NCBI GenBank assembly: GCA_964546435.1
Contig: CAZJKJ010000009.1
Span: 1-64,000 of the forward strand
DNA from: CAYNST01 sp964546435
GTDB lineage: Bacteria; Pseudomonadota; Gammaproteobacteria; Pseudomonadales; Cellvibrionaceae
Reading direction: 5' to 3'
Length of the DNA: 64,000 nucleotides
Each line of letters opens with the position of its first letter. Within the stretch, counting starts at the first letter, position 1. Positions 8,812 through 18,008 of the stretch are shown in pieces. A program made the position numbers and the translations under genes. The notes under the pieces were generated by a model. The model made no database searches. It was not told where the DNA came from and worked only from the letters and a program-made list of their open reading frames with translations.

Positions 8812-9999
8812 GTGAACAGCAAACTCGACCCGGTCAGCATTCTTGTTGTTGACGACAACGTCAATAATTGCGATCTGCTGCGCCGCCGGCTCAGCCGCAA
8901 GGGCTACCAGTGCGAGGTCTGCCACAGCGGCATGGAAACCCTCGACTACATTGCCGGGCAAAAACCCGATCTGATCCTGCTGGATATCATGATGCCCGGT
9001 ATCGACGGCATTGAAGTGCTGACGCGTCTGCGTAAACAATTCAATTCTGTTGAGTTGCCCATCATTATGGTGACCGCAAAAAACGCTCATGAGGACATCA
9101 TTCTCGCCTTTGAAAAAGGGGCCAACGATTACATCGAAAAGCCGGTGGATTTCCCCGTCATGCTGGCCCGGATAAAACACCACGTGCAGCACAAACGGCT
9201 CGATGACGAACTAAAGCGCAGCCAGCAGACCCTCAAGGAAAAAAACCGGCTGCTGGACATATCCAACCAGTACAAAATCAATTTCCTGTCCTCCATGTCC
9301 CACGAACTGCGAACCCCTCTCAATGCCGTGATGGGCTATTCCGAAGCGCTGCTTGAAGGCTTGATGGGCGATATGGAAGAAAAGCAGAAGGAATATTGCA
9401 AGGAAATCCATGACAGCGGCGCTTATCTGCTGACCATCATCAACGACCTGCTGGACCTGTCCAAGATTGAAGCAGGCAAACTCGAACTGCACGTCCAGCC
9501 CACCGACATCGATCTGCTGGTGGATGGCCTCATGGGAATCATCGGCGAGCGCGCCCGGCGCAACGATGTCAGGCTTAAAGTGAAGGTTCAGGAAGATCTG
9601 GCAACCACACCGCTCGACCCGGTCCGGATCAAGCAGATTCTCATCAACCTGCTGACCAACGCCATCAAGTTCACTGATGCCGAGCGGGAGGTGGCGCTTG
9701 ATGTCTACCAGACCGACTCAGGCGAGATAGTATTTCGGGTTCGCGATCAGGGCTGCGGGATCGCCCCGGCGGATCTGCAACGCATTTTCGTCCCTTTTGA
9801 GCAGACCGAATCGACCCGCCGGAATACCAATCTCGAAGGCACCGGCCTCGGCCTGGCGCTGGTGAAACGCCTGACTGAGCTGCACGGGGGCAGTGTTGCC
9901 GTCGAAAGCGTCGTCGGCCGCGGCAGCAGTTTTACCGTCACCGTGCCGATTGAACCTTACGCCGATCATCACCGGGATTCCGCGGCGGCAAAACGCTGA
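8812..9999 (+). CDS. Receiver-histidine kinase (REC-HisKA-HATPase)
   Basis: A 395-residue soluble protein. The N-terminal receiver has D14-D15 and phospho-acceptor D58, with the lysine in IEKPVDF. A coiled-coil linker (about 140-160, LKRSQQTLKEKNRL) leads to HisKA with SMSHELRTPLN (H164) and HATPase_c with NLLTNAIKFT, DQGCGI and GTGLGLALVK. The GTG start lies one base after the upstream gene, indicating translational coupling. Receiver-first kinases of this kind relay phosphate inward from an upstream kinase. It has no transmembrane segments. It completes a multistep relay starting at 6059. Confidence 0.92.
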   Translation: MNSKLDPVSILVVDDNVNNCDLLRRRLSRKGYQCEVCHSGMETLDYIAGQKPDLILLDIMMPGIDGIEVLTRLRKQFNSVELPIIMVTAKNAHEDIILAFEKGANDYIEKPVDFPVMLARIKHHVQHKRLDDELKRSQQTLKEKNRLLDISNQYKINFLSSMSHELRTPLNAVMGYSEALLEGLMGDMEEKQKEYCKEIHDSGAYLLTIINDLLDLSKIEAGKLELHVQPTDIDLLVDGLMGIIGERARRNDVRLKVKVQEDLATTPLDPVRIKQILINLLTNAIKFTDAEREVALDVYQTDSGEIVFRVRDQGCGIAPADLQRIFVPFEQTESTRRNTNLEGTGLGLALVKRLTELHGGSVAVESVVGRGSSFTVTVPIEPYADHHRDSAAAKR

Positions 10000-10001
10000 C
10001 C

Positions 10002-10781
10002 TCAGTTGTGGATATCGATGGAACCCAGCAACGCCAGGCCGGTGACCCGCAACTGCCGGCGGGGCACCTGCATCTTGTCCGCGATGCAGGCAGTCTTGTT
10101 GGTAATTCCGCCCAGAAACGGCGTTACCTCCACGATCACTTCCCAATGGGGAGGCACTTTGAGCGTGGCGCCGCCCATGATGGTCAGTATCTCGATCTGC
10201 AAGACGTCTTCCCGGGTATCGGCCTCGCGCAGATCGATATCGACGCCACCCAAAATGCACACCACATCGCCGGATGTCAGTTGCGGGGAGCGGGTGTTGT
10301 AGTCCCCGCCGCCGAGCATGGCAAACACATCGATTTTCTCCCGGGTATCGGTGTTATCCGCCGCCGGCAGCGCCGGTTCGCCAGCTTTGAAATCGGCATC
10401 GGCGCTGGCGGTATGGTGGTTCACCGACGGAGCCGGGCGCCGGTCCGGCCGCAATATACTGACGCCAACCAGGAACAGGATCAGAGGCACGATCACCGCA
10501 CTCAGACTGATGTGGACGATGTGGTACTTCCAGAGTGAAAACAGAATACCGAGGGCAATCAGCAGATACGCAACGAACTGCCGGGGTTGCTGACGCCCGT
10601 CGGCGCGGCGTGCAACCACGAGCATCACCATACCGAGAATGATCATCCCGAGGGGCCAGTGACTCAGGATAGTGCCGAAGAACGGAAACCCGATATTGCG
10701 CAGCAACATCAGTATGGCCACCAGGATCAGCGCCGAGCCGACGATAGTCCGCGTTTTCAATGGTTCGTTGGTCGCTCTCAC
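10002..10781 (-). CDS. LiaF-like membrane protein
   Basis: A 259-residue protein. Four hydrophobic helices in the first 115 residues (LiaI/LiaF-type: GSALILVAILMLLRNIGFPFF, then GMIILGMVMLVV, FVAYLLIALGILF and SAVIVPLILFLVG) are followed by a C-terminal beta domain with IDVFAMLGGGDYNTRS, VCILGGVDIDLRE and LTIMGGATLKVPPHWEV. This repeated glycine-rich pattern matches the cell-wall-active antibiotic response (DUF2154/LiaF) domain. LiaF in Firmicutes restrains an envelope-stress kinase; the role in Proteobacteria is unclear. The start is GTG with GGAG eight bases upstream. It converges with the kinase at 9999, leaving only two bases between stops. Confidence 0.75.
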   Translation of the reverse strand: MRATNEPLKTRTIVGSALILVAILMLLRNIGFPFFGTILSHWPLGMIILGMVMLVVARRADGRQQPRQFVAYLLIALGILFSLWKYHIVHISLSAVIVPLILFLVGVSILRPDRRPAPSVNHHTASADADFKAGEPALPAADNTDTREKIDVFAMLGGGDYNTRSPQLTSGDVVCILGGVDIDLREADTREDVLQIEILTIMGGATLKVPPHWEVIVEVTPFLGGITNKTACIADKMQVPRRQLRVTGLALLGSIDIHN

Positions 10782-10922
10782 TGGAATCTCCGGGATTGTG
10801 GTTGAACAATGGTGAATACAGGCGGCAAATCAAGCGTAGCCAAGGTGCCACAGTGACTGCTAATAATCTGCGCCCTTCAGTGCGGATGCAACTGTCTCTG
10901 CGATAAAAGCGCCCCGCACCGA

Positions 10923-11642
10923 TTATCTGCCGGGCTCCGAACCGGGTTCCTCGCGCGCATCGCCACGTAGTTCGAGTCTCCATAACAGCGCGGTGAAGCC
11001 ATAGAAAGCCACCATCAGGGCTGCAAATTGCCATTCGATGGCGTTGCGGATCCGGTCTTCGTATTCCGGCTGCCAGGCGGTGGCAATGACCGATCCTAGC
11101 CCCAGCACCCACTGCCCCAGCACAAATCCCCACTGCCAGCGGATCCACACCCGCGCCGAGGGCATAAGCGGCGGACGGTATTTACTGAATACATGCAGTG
11201 TGTACAGTTGCGCAAGACCCGCGAATCCGAAGTAGAACATCACGCCCTGGCGCCTCATGAAACCATAGACAAGGCCCTCGCTGCCGAGGAAGTTGACGTA
11301 GAACAGCAGCGCAAGCGCCGACAGCAACCCCAGCCACAGAATCACCCGGGTTTCATAAACCTGCCGACCCAGCACCCGCCTCAGCCAGTACATCAGCAGC
11401 ATCCAGAAGGCGGCGTAAACCGGCACCAGCGGTAGCATCAGTCCGCGGAACCAGAAGATGGCATCCCCGGTGCGTGCCGCCCGACTGATGGTCAGGCATC
11501 CGTCCCAAAATGGATTGCAGGCCGGGACAACGCCTTGATGCAAACCTATGCTGTAGGCACCGATCACTGCGATCAGTGGCACGCCGCAGTTGCAGAGCGC
11601 GAGCCAGATACCTGCCCGCATGACCTGTTGATGAGTCACCAT
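10923..11642 (-). CDS. Multi-pass membrane protein, Frag1/DRAM/Sfk1-like
   Basis: A 239-residue integral membrane protein with about six hydrophobic segments. The first loop carries CNPFWDGCLTISRAARTGDAIFWFRGLMLP, which resembles the Frag1/DRAM/Sfk1 superfamily loop with paired cysteines. No catalytic motif is seen. It starts with ATG and is not closely coupled to neighbours: the LiaF-like gene begins 141 bases downstream of its stop on the same strand. Function unknown. Confidence 0.6.
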   Translation of the reverse strand: MVTHQQVMRAGIWLALCNCGVPLIAVIGAYSIGLHQGVVPACNPFWDGCLTISRAARTGDAIFWFRGLMLPLVPVYAAFWMLLMYWLRRVLGRQVYETRVILWLGLLSALALLFYVNFLGSEGLVYGFMRRQGVMFYFGFAGLAQLYTLHVFSKYRPPLMPSARVWIRWQWGFVLGQWVLGLGSVIATAWQPEYEDRIRNAIEWQFAALMVAFYGFTALLWRLELRGDAREEPGSEPGR

Positions 11643-11782
11643 GAGAAATTCCGTTATCCGGCTGTCGTCTTTCTATTTACGGGAAATTGGCCAGACAGCT
11701 TCACCTGCTCCTGACGCCCGTTTGGAGTAGACTCGACGACGCTGTAAAGGGTTACCGCAATTACGCTATTCAAGGAGATACG

Positions 11783-12226
11783 ATGGAAAACGCTCGCTAT
11801 GCCGGCTTCTGGTTGAGGTTTTTGGCTTCGATGATCGATGTCGTGCTTATGCTAATGATCATAATCCCGCTTCTGCTCGCCATTTATGGCACCGATTACT
11901 GGTTGAAACCCCAGATGTTCGCCGGGGTCTGGGATGTGGTGCTGAATTATGTAATGCCGGCCATTGTGGTTCTTGTCTTCTGGAAAACAAAATCCGCCAC
12001 CCCTGGAAAACTGCTGCTGAAGTTGATCATTGTCGATGCAGCCACCGGCGGCAAATTGTCCAACGGTCAGATGGTGGGCCGCTACTTTGCCTACCTGTTA
12101 TCGACTTTACCGCTCGGGCTGGGTTTTCTGTGGATCGCATTTGATCCAAAAAAGCAGGCGTGGCATGACAAGCTGTCCAGTACCCTTGTGATTCGTCGTC
12201 CCCCTCAGTCCGTACCCGCCGGATAA
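11783..12226 (+). CDS. RDD family membrane protein
   Basis: A 147-residue membrane protein of the RDD family, with AGFWLRFLASMIDVVLM at the N-terminus, helix two around LNYVMPAIVVLVFW, the KSATPGKLLLKLIIVDAATG motif and a third helix followed by DPKKQAWHDKLSSTLVIRR. The position of the arginine and aspartates in RFLASMID matches the family signature. The ATG is preceded by AAGGAG with five-base spacing. RDD proteins have been linked to ion exchange, but the role here is open. A strong terminator follows. Confidence 0.88.
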   Translation: MENARYAGFWLRFLASMIDVVLMLMIIIPLLLAIYGTDYWLKPQMFAGVWDVVLNYVMPAIVVLVFWKTKSATPGKLLLKLIIVDAATGGKLSNGQMVGRYFAYLLSTLPLGLGFLWIAFDPKKQAWHDKLSSTLVIRRPPQSVPAG

Positions 12227-12286
12227 ACGGCCACAGAATAGTCACTGAACAGTTCCGGAATCTGTTCAATTAATTTACTTTTTGTA

Positions 12287-12318
12287 CCGCTGCGCGCTCG
12301 CGCGGCGGTTGTTTTTTA
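12287..12318 (+). terminator. Rho-independent terminator after the RDD gene
   Basis: A nine-base-pair stem CCGCTGCGC/GCGCGGCGG with loop GCTC is followed by TTGTTTTTTATC. It lies 60 bases after the RDD stop and upstream of the alanine symporter, so it separates the two plus-strand genes. Confidence 0.85.
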
Positions 12319-12398
12319 TCATCGTATCCCGCAGAGTTTATCCGCCTGTTTCGCGCCCGGTTCCGGGCTGCCCATCCTCCGTCCGCAGGGATCCCGGA

Positions 12399-13886
12399 AT
12401 GCCCGACATCATCGACAAACTCAACAGTATTATCTGGAGCCCCGCGCTGATTTACTTGTGCCTGGGCGCCGGCGTGTATTTTTCCATTCGGACCCGCTTC
12501 ATGCAGGTGCGCGGCTTCAGAGAAATGCTGCGGTTGATGTTTCACGGGGAAAAATCGCCGGCCGGCGTCTCTTCATTTCAGGCATTGACCATTGCGCTGT
12601 CCGGACGGGTGGGGACGGGCAATATTGCCGGCGTTGCTACCGCCATTACTTTTGGCGGCCCGGGTGCCGTGTTCTGGATGTGGATGGTGGCGTTTCTGGG
12701 CGCATCGACTGCATACGTGGAATCTACCCTCGGCCAGATTTACAAGGAAATCGACGCTGACGGACAGTACCGCGGCGGGCCCGCTTACTACATTGAAAAA
12801 GCGATGGGACAGGCGTGGTACGCGTGGATATTTGCCATCGCTACGGTAATTGCAACCGGGCTGCTTTTACCCAGCGTTCAAGCCAACAGCATTGCGTTAA
12901 GCGCTGCCAATGCCTGGGACGTGGCTCCCTCCGTCAGTGCGGCGCTGGTGGTGATCTTTCTGGGCTTTATTGTCTTCGGAGGAATCCGCCGCATCGCGGT
13001 ATTCGCTCAGCTCGTGGTGCCCTTTATGGCATTGAGCTACTTACTGGTCGCCCTGGTGATCGTGTTTCTTAATTACGCCCAGATTCCCGCCATTTTCGGC
13101 CTGATCATAAAAAGCGCATTTGGATTGGACTCGGCGTTCGGCGCCGTCCTTGGGCTAGCCATTCAGTGGGGCGTCAAGCGCGGCGTTTATTCGAACGAGG
13201 CGGGTCAGGGTACCGGTCCGCATCCGGCCGCCGCCGCAGAAGTTTCCCATCCCGCCAAACAGGGTTATGTACAGGCATTTTCGGTCTATGTCGACACGCT
13301 GCTGGTGTGTACTGCCACGGCGTTCATGCTGCTGGCAACCGGCAAATATAATGTCGTCGGTCCCACCGGTGAAACCCTGTATGAAAATCTGCCGGGCGTC
13401 GAGGCGGGGCCTGCGTTTACTCAGGCAGCCGTCGAATCCGTGCTGCCCGGTTTCGGTAACAGTTTCGTGGCACTGGCACTTCTGTTTTTCTCTTTCACCA
13501 CTCTAGTGGCCTATTACTACATCGCCGAAACCAATATCGCGTTCATCAACCGCAAAGTGCACCGGCCATGGCTGAGCATGCTGCTGAAAATCGGTTTGCT
13601 GGGGTCGGTGACCTATGGTTCCGTCAATACCGCCAGCGTCGCCTGGGGCGTTGGGGACATCGGCGTTGGGATCATGGCCTGGCTGAATATCATCGCCATC
13701 CTGATATTGCAAAAGCCCGCGCTGCTATGCCTGAAGGATTATGAAGCGAAGAAAAAGGCCGGCGAAGATCCGCTGTTCGACCCCGACGAACTCGGCATCA
13801 AGCATGCGGAACTCTGGAAAGAAATCCGCGAAAAGCAACTGGCCAGCCGCCAGTTGCGCGGTCCGGACGCTGGCAATCCGAGGTAG
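12399..13886 (+). CDS. Sodium:alanine/glycine symporter (AGCS family)
   Basis: A 495-residue transporter with about ten transmembrane helices. It shows AGCS signatures: FQALTIALSGRVGTGNIAGVATAITFGGPGAVFWMW-type sequence near residues 60-90, the GQYRGGPAYYIEKAMG motif and GVKRGVYSNEAGQGTGPHPAAAAEVSHPAKQG around 255-285. It imports alanine or glycine with Na+ across the inner membrane. ATG at 12399 is chosen because MPDIIDKLNSIIWSPALIYLCLG matches the usual family start; an upstream TTG would add 39 unlikely residues. It converges with the SCO1 gene, six bases apart. Confidence 0.92.
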   Translation: MPDIIDKLNSIIWSPALIYLCLGAGVYFSIRTRFMQVRGFREMLRLMFHGEKSPAGVSSFQALTIALSGRVGTGNIAGVATAITFGGPGAVFWMWMVAFLGASTAYVESTLGQIYKEIDADGQYRGGPAYYIEKAMGQAWYAWIFAIATVIATGLLLPSVQANSIALSAANAWDVAPSVSAALVVIFLGFIVFGGIRRIAVFAQLVVPFMALSYLLVALVIVFLNYAQIPAIFGLIIKSAFGLDSAFGAVLGLAIQWGVKRGVYSNEAGQGTGPHPAAAAEVSHPAKQGYVQAFSVYVDTLLVCTATAFMLLATGKYNVVGPTGETLYENLPGVEAGPAFTQAAVESVLPGFGNSFVALALLFFSFTTLVAYYYIAETNIAFINRKVHRPWLSMLLKIGLLGSVTYGSVNTASVAWGVGDIGVGIMAWLNIIAILILQKPALLCLKDYEAKKKAGEDPLFDPDELGIKHAELWKEIREKQLASRQLRGPDAGNPR

Positions 13887-13892
13887 CTCTGG

Positions 13893-14567
13893 TCAGTGTT
13901 TGAAGGTCGTGACGATGGACTGATAAGTCAGCTTCAGGCCGGACAGGTTGAACGGCGGTTTGAAAAACCCGTGGTAATGTCCGTAAGGATTCAGAAGCAC
14001 AATGTTGGCGCTGTGATCGACTGTATAGTCGTCATCAAGAGCGACTTTATTGAAGGCGACATTAAGATCGTCTGTCAGCCGCTTGATATTGAGAAATTCG
14101 CCGGTGACACCCACGAAGCCCGGATTGAAATGCGCCATATAGTCCGCCAGCCGTTCCGGCGTATCCCGCGCGGGATCAACACTGATCATGACTACCCGGG
14201 TTTTTTTCGCGATATCGCTGTCCAGCGTGTCCATCCATTTGGACAGAGTCGAGAGCGTGGCCGGGCAGACATCGGGACAGGTTGTAAATCCGAAGAACAT
14301 CAACGTCCACTGGTTTTCAAGATTCGCGGGGATAAATGCTTCCCCGGTGTGATCAACCAGCTCAAAGGCACGGAGGGTGCGCGGCTTCTCGAAGACGATG
14401 GCGCCATTGGCAGCCAGTTCAGCATTGCTGAGCACTCTCGGTGTGAGGATCTTGTTAACCACCAGCCCCATGAACAGGCTGATCACCGCGACAATGATCA
14501 GAATGGTTCGGTTGACGCCCCGCTTCTGGGCTGCATCCAGTTGGGTTTGCTGTGCAACGGTATTCAT
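13893..14567 (-). CDS. SCO1/SenC copper chaperone for cytochrome oxidase
   Basis: A 224-residue protein anchored by one helix (about 20-38), with a periplasmic thioredoxin fold. The copper ligands are visible: C97 and C101 in TTCPDVCP and H185 in VDHSANI. It delivers copper to the CuA site of cytochrome oxidase subunit II. It is the last gene of the oxidase assembly operon running right to left from 22.7 kb, 10 bases after ctaB. Confidence 0.93.
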   Translation of the reverse strand: MNTVAQQTQLDAAQKRGVNRTILIIVAVISLFMGLVVNKILTPRVLSNAELAANGAIVFEKPRTLRAFELVDHTGEAFIPANLENQWTLMFFGFTTCPDVCPATLSTLSKWMDTLDSDIAKKTRVVMISVDPARDTPERLADYMAHFNPGFVGVTGEFLNIKRLTDDLNVAFNKVALDDDYTVDHSANIVLLNPYGHYHGFFKPPFNLSGLKLTYQSIVTTFKH

Positions 14568-14577
14568 TTCGGTTCCG

Positions 14578-15489
14578 CTAGTGAACGGGCATGAGGTAGT
14601 GATCGAGCAGCATCACCACGAACAGCGCCATTAAATAAATGATGGAATATCGGAAAGTATCCATGCCGAGGGAAGGCTTGTCGGACACCAGCAACATCAC
14701 CGCGTAATACAGAAATCCCAGCCCCAGCAGCACGGCGCCGCCCAGATAAAGAACATTGAGCATGCCTGTGGCGAAGGGAAGAAGCGTCACGATAAACAGG
14801 ATGACGGTGTACAGAAGAATATGGATTTTGGTATAGCGCTCACCATGAGTCACCGGCAGCATGGGTACATCGGCTTTGGCGTACTCGTCTTTGCGATGCA
14901 CCGCCAGCGCCCAGAAATGCGGCGGCGTCCAGGCGAAGATGATCAGCACCAGCAGCAGTCCGTAACCATCGATGGAACCGGTCACCGCCGTCCATCCCAA
15001 CAGCGGTGGCGCCGCACCGGCCAGGCCACCGATCACGATATTCTGAGGTGTCGCCCGCTTGAGGAACAGCGTATAGATGAATGCGTATCCAACCAGGGAC
15101 GCCAGCGTCAGCCAGGCGGTGGTCGCGTTGACAAACACCAGCAGGATGATCATTCCCAGCAGGCTCAGGATAAAGGCAAAAACCATCGCGTTCTGCGGCG
15201 CGACACGGCCTTTGGCCACTGGACGATTGAAGGTACGTGCCATTTTCTGATCGATATGCCGGTCAACCATATGATTGACGGTAGCGGCCCCACCCGCGCA
15301 TAACGCGATCCCGAGATTTCCCCAGATCAATGCATCCAGGGGCACCATGCCCGGAACGGCCAGGAACATGCCGATTACGGAAGTCAGAATCATCAGGGCG
15401 ACGACGTTGGGTTTGCACAACTCGTAATAATCCCGCCACCCGGGGCGTGCTACGGTCGTGAGGACAGATTCAGTCATAAATGGCTCCAT
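14578..15489 (-). CDS. ctaB: Protoheme IX farnesyltransferase (heme O synthase)
   Basis: A 303-residue membrane enzyme of the UbiA family that attaches farnesyl to heme b to give heme O. The first aspartate-rich motif is NHMVDRHIDQKMARTFNRP (about residues 68-86), and a later loop has WTPPHFWALAVHRKDEYAKADVPMLPV. About eight to nine transmembrane helices are seen. Its start overlaps the end of ctaA; ATG at 15489 or the in-frame ATG at 15477 are both possible. The symbol cyoE is also used for this family. Confidence 0.95.
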   Translation of the reverse strand: MEPFMTESVLTTVARPGWRDYYELCKPNVVALMILTSVIGMFLAVPGMVPLDALIWGNLGIALCAGGAATVNHMVDRHIDQKMARTFNRPVAKGRVAPQNAMVFAFILSLLGMIILLVFVNATTAWLTLASLVGYAFIYTLFLKRATPQNIVIGGLAGAAPPLLGWTAVTGSIDGYGLLLVLIIFAWTPPHFWALAVHRKDEYAKADVPMLPVTHGERYTKIHILLYTVILFIVTLLPFATGMLNVLYLGGAVLLGLGFLYYAVMLLVSDKPSLGMDTFRYSIIYLMALFVVMLLDHYLMPVH

Positions 15490-16582
15490 AAGCTGAACGC
15501 ACGGTCAAAATCCGGTGATTGACAGTGACCAATACCAGCAAAAGCAAGGCGCCTACTGCATTGTGAGCGACTGCGATGGGCAGGGGTAAAGCCCAGTGCA
15601 CATTACTCACGCCGAGGAAAACTTGCAACCCGAGAACCATCAGGACAACCGCACCCATGAAGCGCGCATGGGGTAGTCGCGTAAGCCAGAGCCCCGTCAC
15701 CAGCGCCAGCAGTATCAGGGTTACGATCACCGCGCCGAGGCGGTGAACCAGATGAATGGCCGTGCGCGCATGGTTATCGAGAAGGCCACCCAGATAATTG
15801 GGCCCCACATGCTGGAAGAAATTGAAGCCTTGAATAAAATCCGCCGCCGGCCACCACTCGCCGTGGCAGGTGGGCAGATCCGGACAGGCCAGCGCCGCAT
15901 AATTGGAACTGGTCCAGCCACCCAGGGCCACCTGCACAACCACCAGGACCAGCGCGAGCATTGCCCAGACTCTCAGATTACGGAGTCGGCGCAAGGAATC
16001 ACCCGCCGCCTGCCACGCAAAACGGCCGGACCGCTGTACCAGCAACCAGAGCAGGCTCAAGGTGGCGAAGCCGCCGAGCAAATGGGCAGTGACGACCTGG
16101 GGCCATAATTTAAGCGTGACCGTCCACATGCCGAATGCCGCCTGCACAATGACCAGCACCGTCAGCAGAATCGGCAGCTTGACTGGAATGCCGCTGGACT
16201 GCCGGCGTCCCTGGATCGAACACACCAGGATTGTGAGGATAAGCAGACCCAGGGCGCCGGCGAAATACCGGTGGACCATTTCCGGCCAGGTTTTGTCATG
16301 CTCCACTGGCGCGTCCGGAAACCGGGCTTCGGCATGCGCCACTTCATCGGCAGAGGTGGGCCAGGTCAAGTGGCCGTAGCATCCAGGCCAGTCCGGACAG
16401 CCGAGACCTGCGTCAACGAGGCGGGTAAAAGCGCCGAGGATGACCACCACCGACGCGAGTAACGTCGCAGCTACCGTCAGGCGGAAAATCCAGATTCTCG
16501 CCGATTTGCCGGAGTCAGCAGTGCTCCAGCCGCCCGCGAGCGAGCTGTCGGCCTGGTCGAACAAAAAATGGGAAGTTCTCAC
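15470..16582 (-). CDS. ctaA: Heme A synthase (COX15/CtaA)
   Basis: A 370-residue membrane enzyme converting heme O to heme A. It shows about eight transmembrane helices and the family motifs: GAFTRLVDAGLGCPDWPGCYG at 47-67, EMVHRYFAG with a conserved histidine, a second conserved cysteine loop (CPDLPTCHGEWWP) and AIHLVHRLGAVIV near the C-terminal half. It overlaps ctaB by 20 bases and begins one base after the stop of the preceding gene, so the assembly genes are probably co-translated. Confidence 0.95.
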   Translation of the reverse strand: MRTSHFLFDQADSSLAGGWSTADSGKSARIWIFRLTVAATLLASVVVILGAFTRLVDAGLGCPDWPGCYGHLTWPTSADEVAHAEARFPDAPVEHDKTWPEMVHRYFAGALGLLILTILVCSIQGRRQSSGIPVKLPILLTVLVIVQAAFGMWTVTLKLWPQVVTAHLLGGFATLSLLWLLVQRSGRFAWQAAGDSLRRLRNLRVWAMLALVLVVVQVALGGWTSSNYAALACPDLPTCHGEWWPAADFIQGFNFFQHVGPNYLGGLLDNHARTAIHLVHRLGAVIVTLILLALVTGLWLTRLPHARFMGAVVLMVLGLQVFLGVSNVHWALPLPIAVAHNAVGALLLLVLVTVNHRILTVRSAYGAIYD

Positions 16583-16583
16583 G

Positions 16584-17186
16584 TCAGTTTTCCGGGCTGT
16601 AGCGCAAAATGCGTTTGATGTCGGTGAGCAACTGGTTGCCGCTGTGCTCGTTGGTATAGGCCATCATGGCAAAGCCCTGCGGATCCATCAGCAGGTAATA
16701 GTGCTGTGCATCCAGATCGAACTTTGCCCCCGCGTCACCCAGCCAGCCTTGCCACTGCGGTCCAGTGGCCGTGAGCATCTTAAGATCCGGGTGCTCGGCT
16801 TTGATGGACTCGAGATACTGCGCACCGGCGTCTCCGCCCAGATTGACGGCGTAGCGCTCCACCCGTTCAGCTTTGGCACCCAGCCGTGTGTGAACCTGGC
16901 GGGTAAGATAGAAATTCTTCTGGCAGGCGTCGCCGCAGGTTTCGGGCACCGGCACCACCAGACGCCATCTGGGCGCGTCGGCGAAATCGAGAGGGTCGCC
17001 GTCCAGCTCTGCCAGTGCGGCAAACGAGGGCGCCGGCGTCAGCATAATGCCTTCGTTGACACTTTCATCCGGCACGCCCATGCCGGTGTAGTAGGCAACG
17101 TAGGCGGCAACCAGCGGAACAACTGTGACGGCGATGATGGCCAGCAGTTGCCAGGGTGTTTTTTTCTCAACGGTCGTGTTGGTCAT
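16584..17186 (-). CDS. Membrane-anchored thioredoxin-fold-like protein in the oxidase operon
   Basis: A 200-residue protein with one N-terminal transmembrane helix (about 12-30) and a periplasmic domain. A CGDAC cysteine pair (near residue 88) precedes QKNFYLTRQVHTRLG, and the end reads HYYLLMDPQGFAMMAY followed by LLTDIKRILRYSPEN. Layout and the C-x3-C spacing recall SCO1-like thioredoxin folds. It lies between surf1 (four-base overlap) and ctaA, a position where pseudomonads and relatives carry a similar uncharacterised gene. A role in oxidase copper or heme assembly is inferred from context only. Confidence 0.7.
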   Translation of the reverse strand: MTNTTVEKKTPWQLLAIIAVTVVPLVAAYVAYYTGMGVPDESVNEGIMLTPAPSFAALAELDGDPLDFADAPRWRLVVPVPETCGDACQKNFYLTRQVHTRLGAKAERVERYAVNLGGDAGAQYLESIKAEHPDLKMLTATGPQWQGWLGDAGAKFDLDAQHYYLLMDPQGFAMMAYTNEHSGNQLLTDIKRILRYSPEN

Positions 17187-17995
17187 GACTTTTTCGAAAA
17201 CCTCTCACGTAATACCTCTGCCAGATTACTGTTGGCAAATACCGTCAGCACGATCAATGCGATAGCCATCCCGAACCACTGAAATGCGTAGCCCAGATGT
17301 TTGTCGGCGGTGATCGTGATCGGCTGGAAATTCCGGATGAAAACACCCGGCATGTCCGCCTGGGGATAAACCATGTGGGACCAGACGGGTCCTTCCAGAT
17401 CCCGGGCCGCCTCGGCCGGGTCCATGCTGAGAATCTGCCGGGGCCAGTCACCGCCGCCGGCGTGGGAACCCGCAAGCAAGCGGTTGAGGCTCGGTGTGCG
17501 GAGTTCCCCGAGCAACTCCAGCGCTCCCGCCGGGGTTTCGATGGTCGGCAGGCTGTCCCGATACCCGGTTCCCATGATCCAGCCGCGATTGACCAGCACC
17601 CGCGCGCCGTCGGGCAGAATCAAGGGCGTCACCACGTGATAGCCGTTGCGACCCTGATAGATCTGGTTTTCCACCAGCCAGGTCTTGTCGGTCTCGTAAT
17701 GTCCTTCCAGACGGATTTGTCGAAAGGACATGGATGCCGCTGGATCCCCGGCGCCCTCGACAAGCGCGGCGTCGGGTTCGGTTATCACGGGGCCTGTGTA
17801 TTCATGCCATGCAATGGGACCCAGATCTTGCTGATGTTCCAGTGCTTGCTGTATGGTCTGCTTCTGTTTCGCCCGATCAAGTTGCCAGAATCCGAGTAAC
17901 ACCAGAAGCGGCAGCATCAGAATTGAAAACAGGCAAATTTTCCAGTTCAACTCTAGCCGGAACCCGCCGTGCGAAAAGGAAGAATTGACTGACAT
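17183..17995 (-). CDS. SURF1 family oxidase assembly protein
   Basis: A 270-residue protein with N- and C-terminal transmembrane helices flanking a periplasmic domain, as in SURF1. Signatures are LGFWQLDRAKQKQ, FRQIRLEGHYE, YHVVTPLILPDGARVLVNRGWI and the terminal helix HLGYAFQWFGMAIALIVLTV. SURF1 aids heme A insertion into subunit I. The ATG at 17995 is chosen; upstream in-frame sequence overlaps the divergent small gene and is not conserved-looking. Its 5' end is 13 bases from the start of the divergent twin-helix gene. Confidence 0.93.
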   Translation of the reverse strand: MSVNSSFSHGGFRLELNWKICLFSILMLPLLVLLGFWQLDRAKQKQTIQQALEHQQDLGPIAWHEYTGPVITEPDAALVEGAGDPAASMSFRQIRLEGHYETDKTWLVENQIYQGRNGYHVVTPLILPDGARVLVNRGWIMGTGYRDSLPTIETPAGALELLGELRTPSLNRLLAGSHAGGGDWPRQILSMDPAEAARDLEGPVWSHMVYPQADMPGVFIRNFQPITITADKHLGYAFQWFGMAIALIVLTVFANSNLAEVLRERFSKKS

Positions 17996-18008
17996 AGAGA
18001 GGTACACT

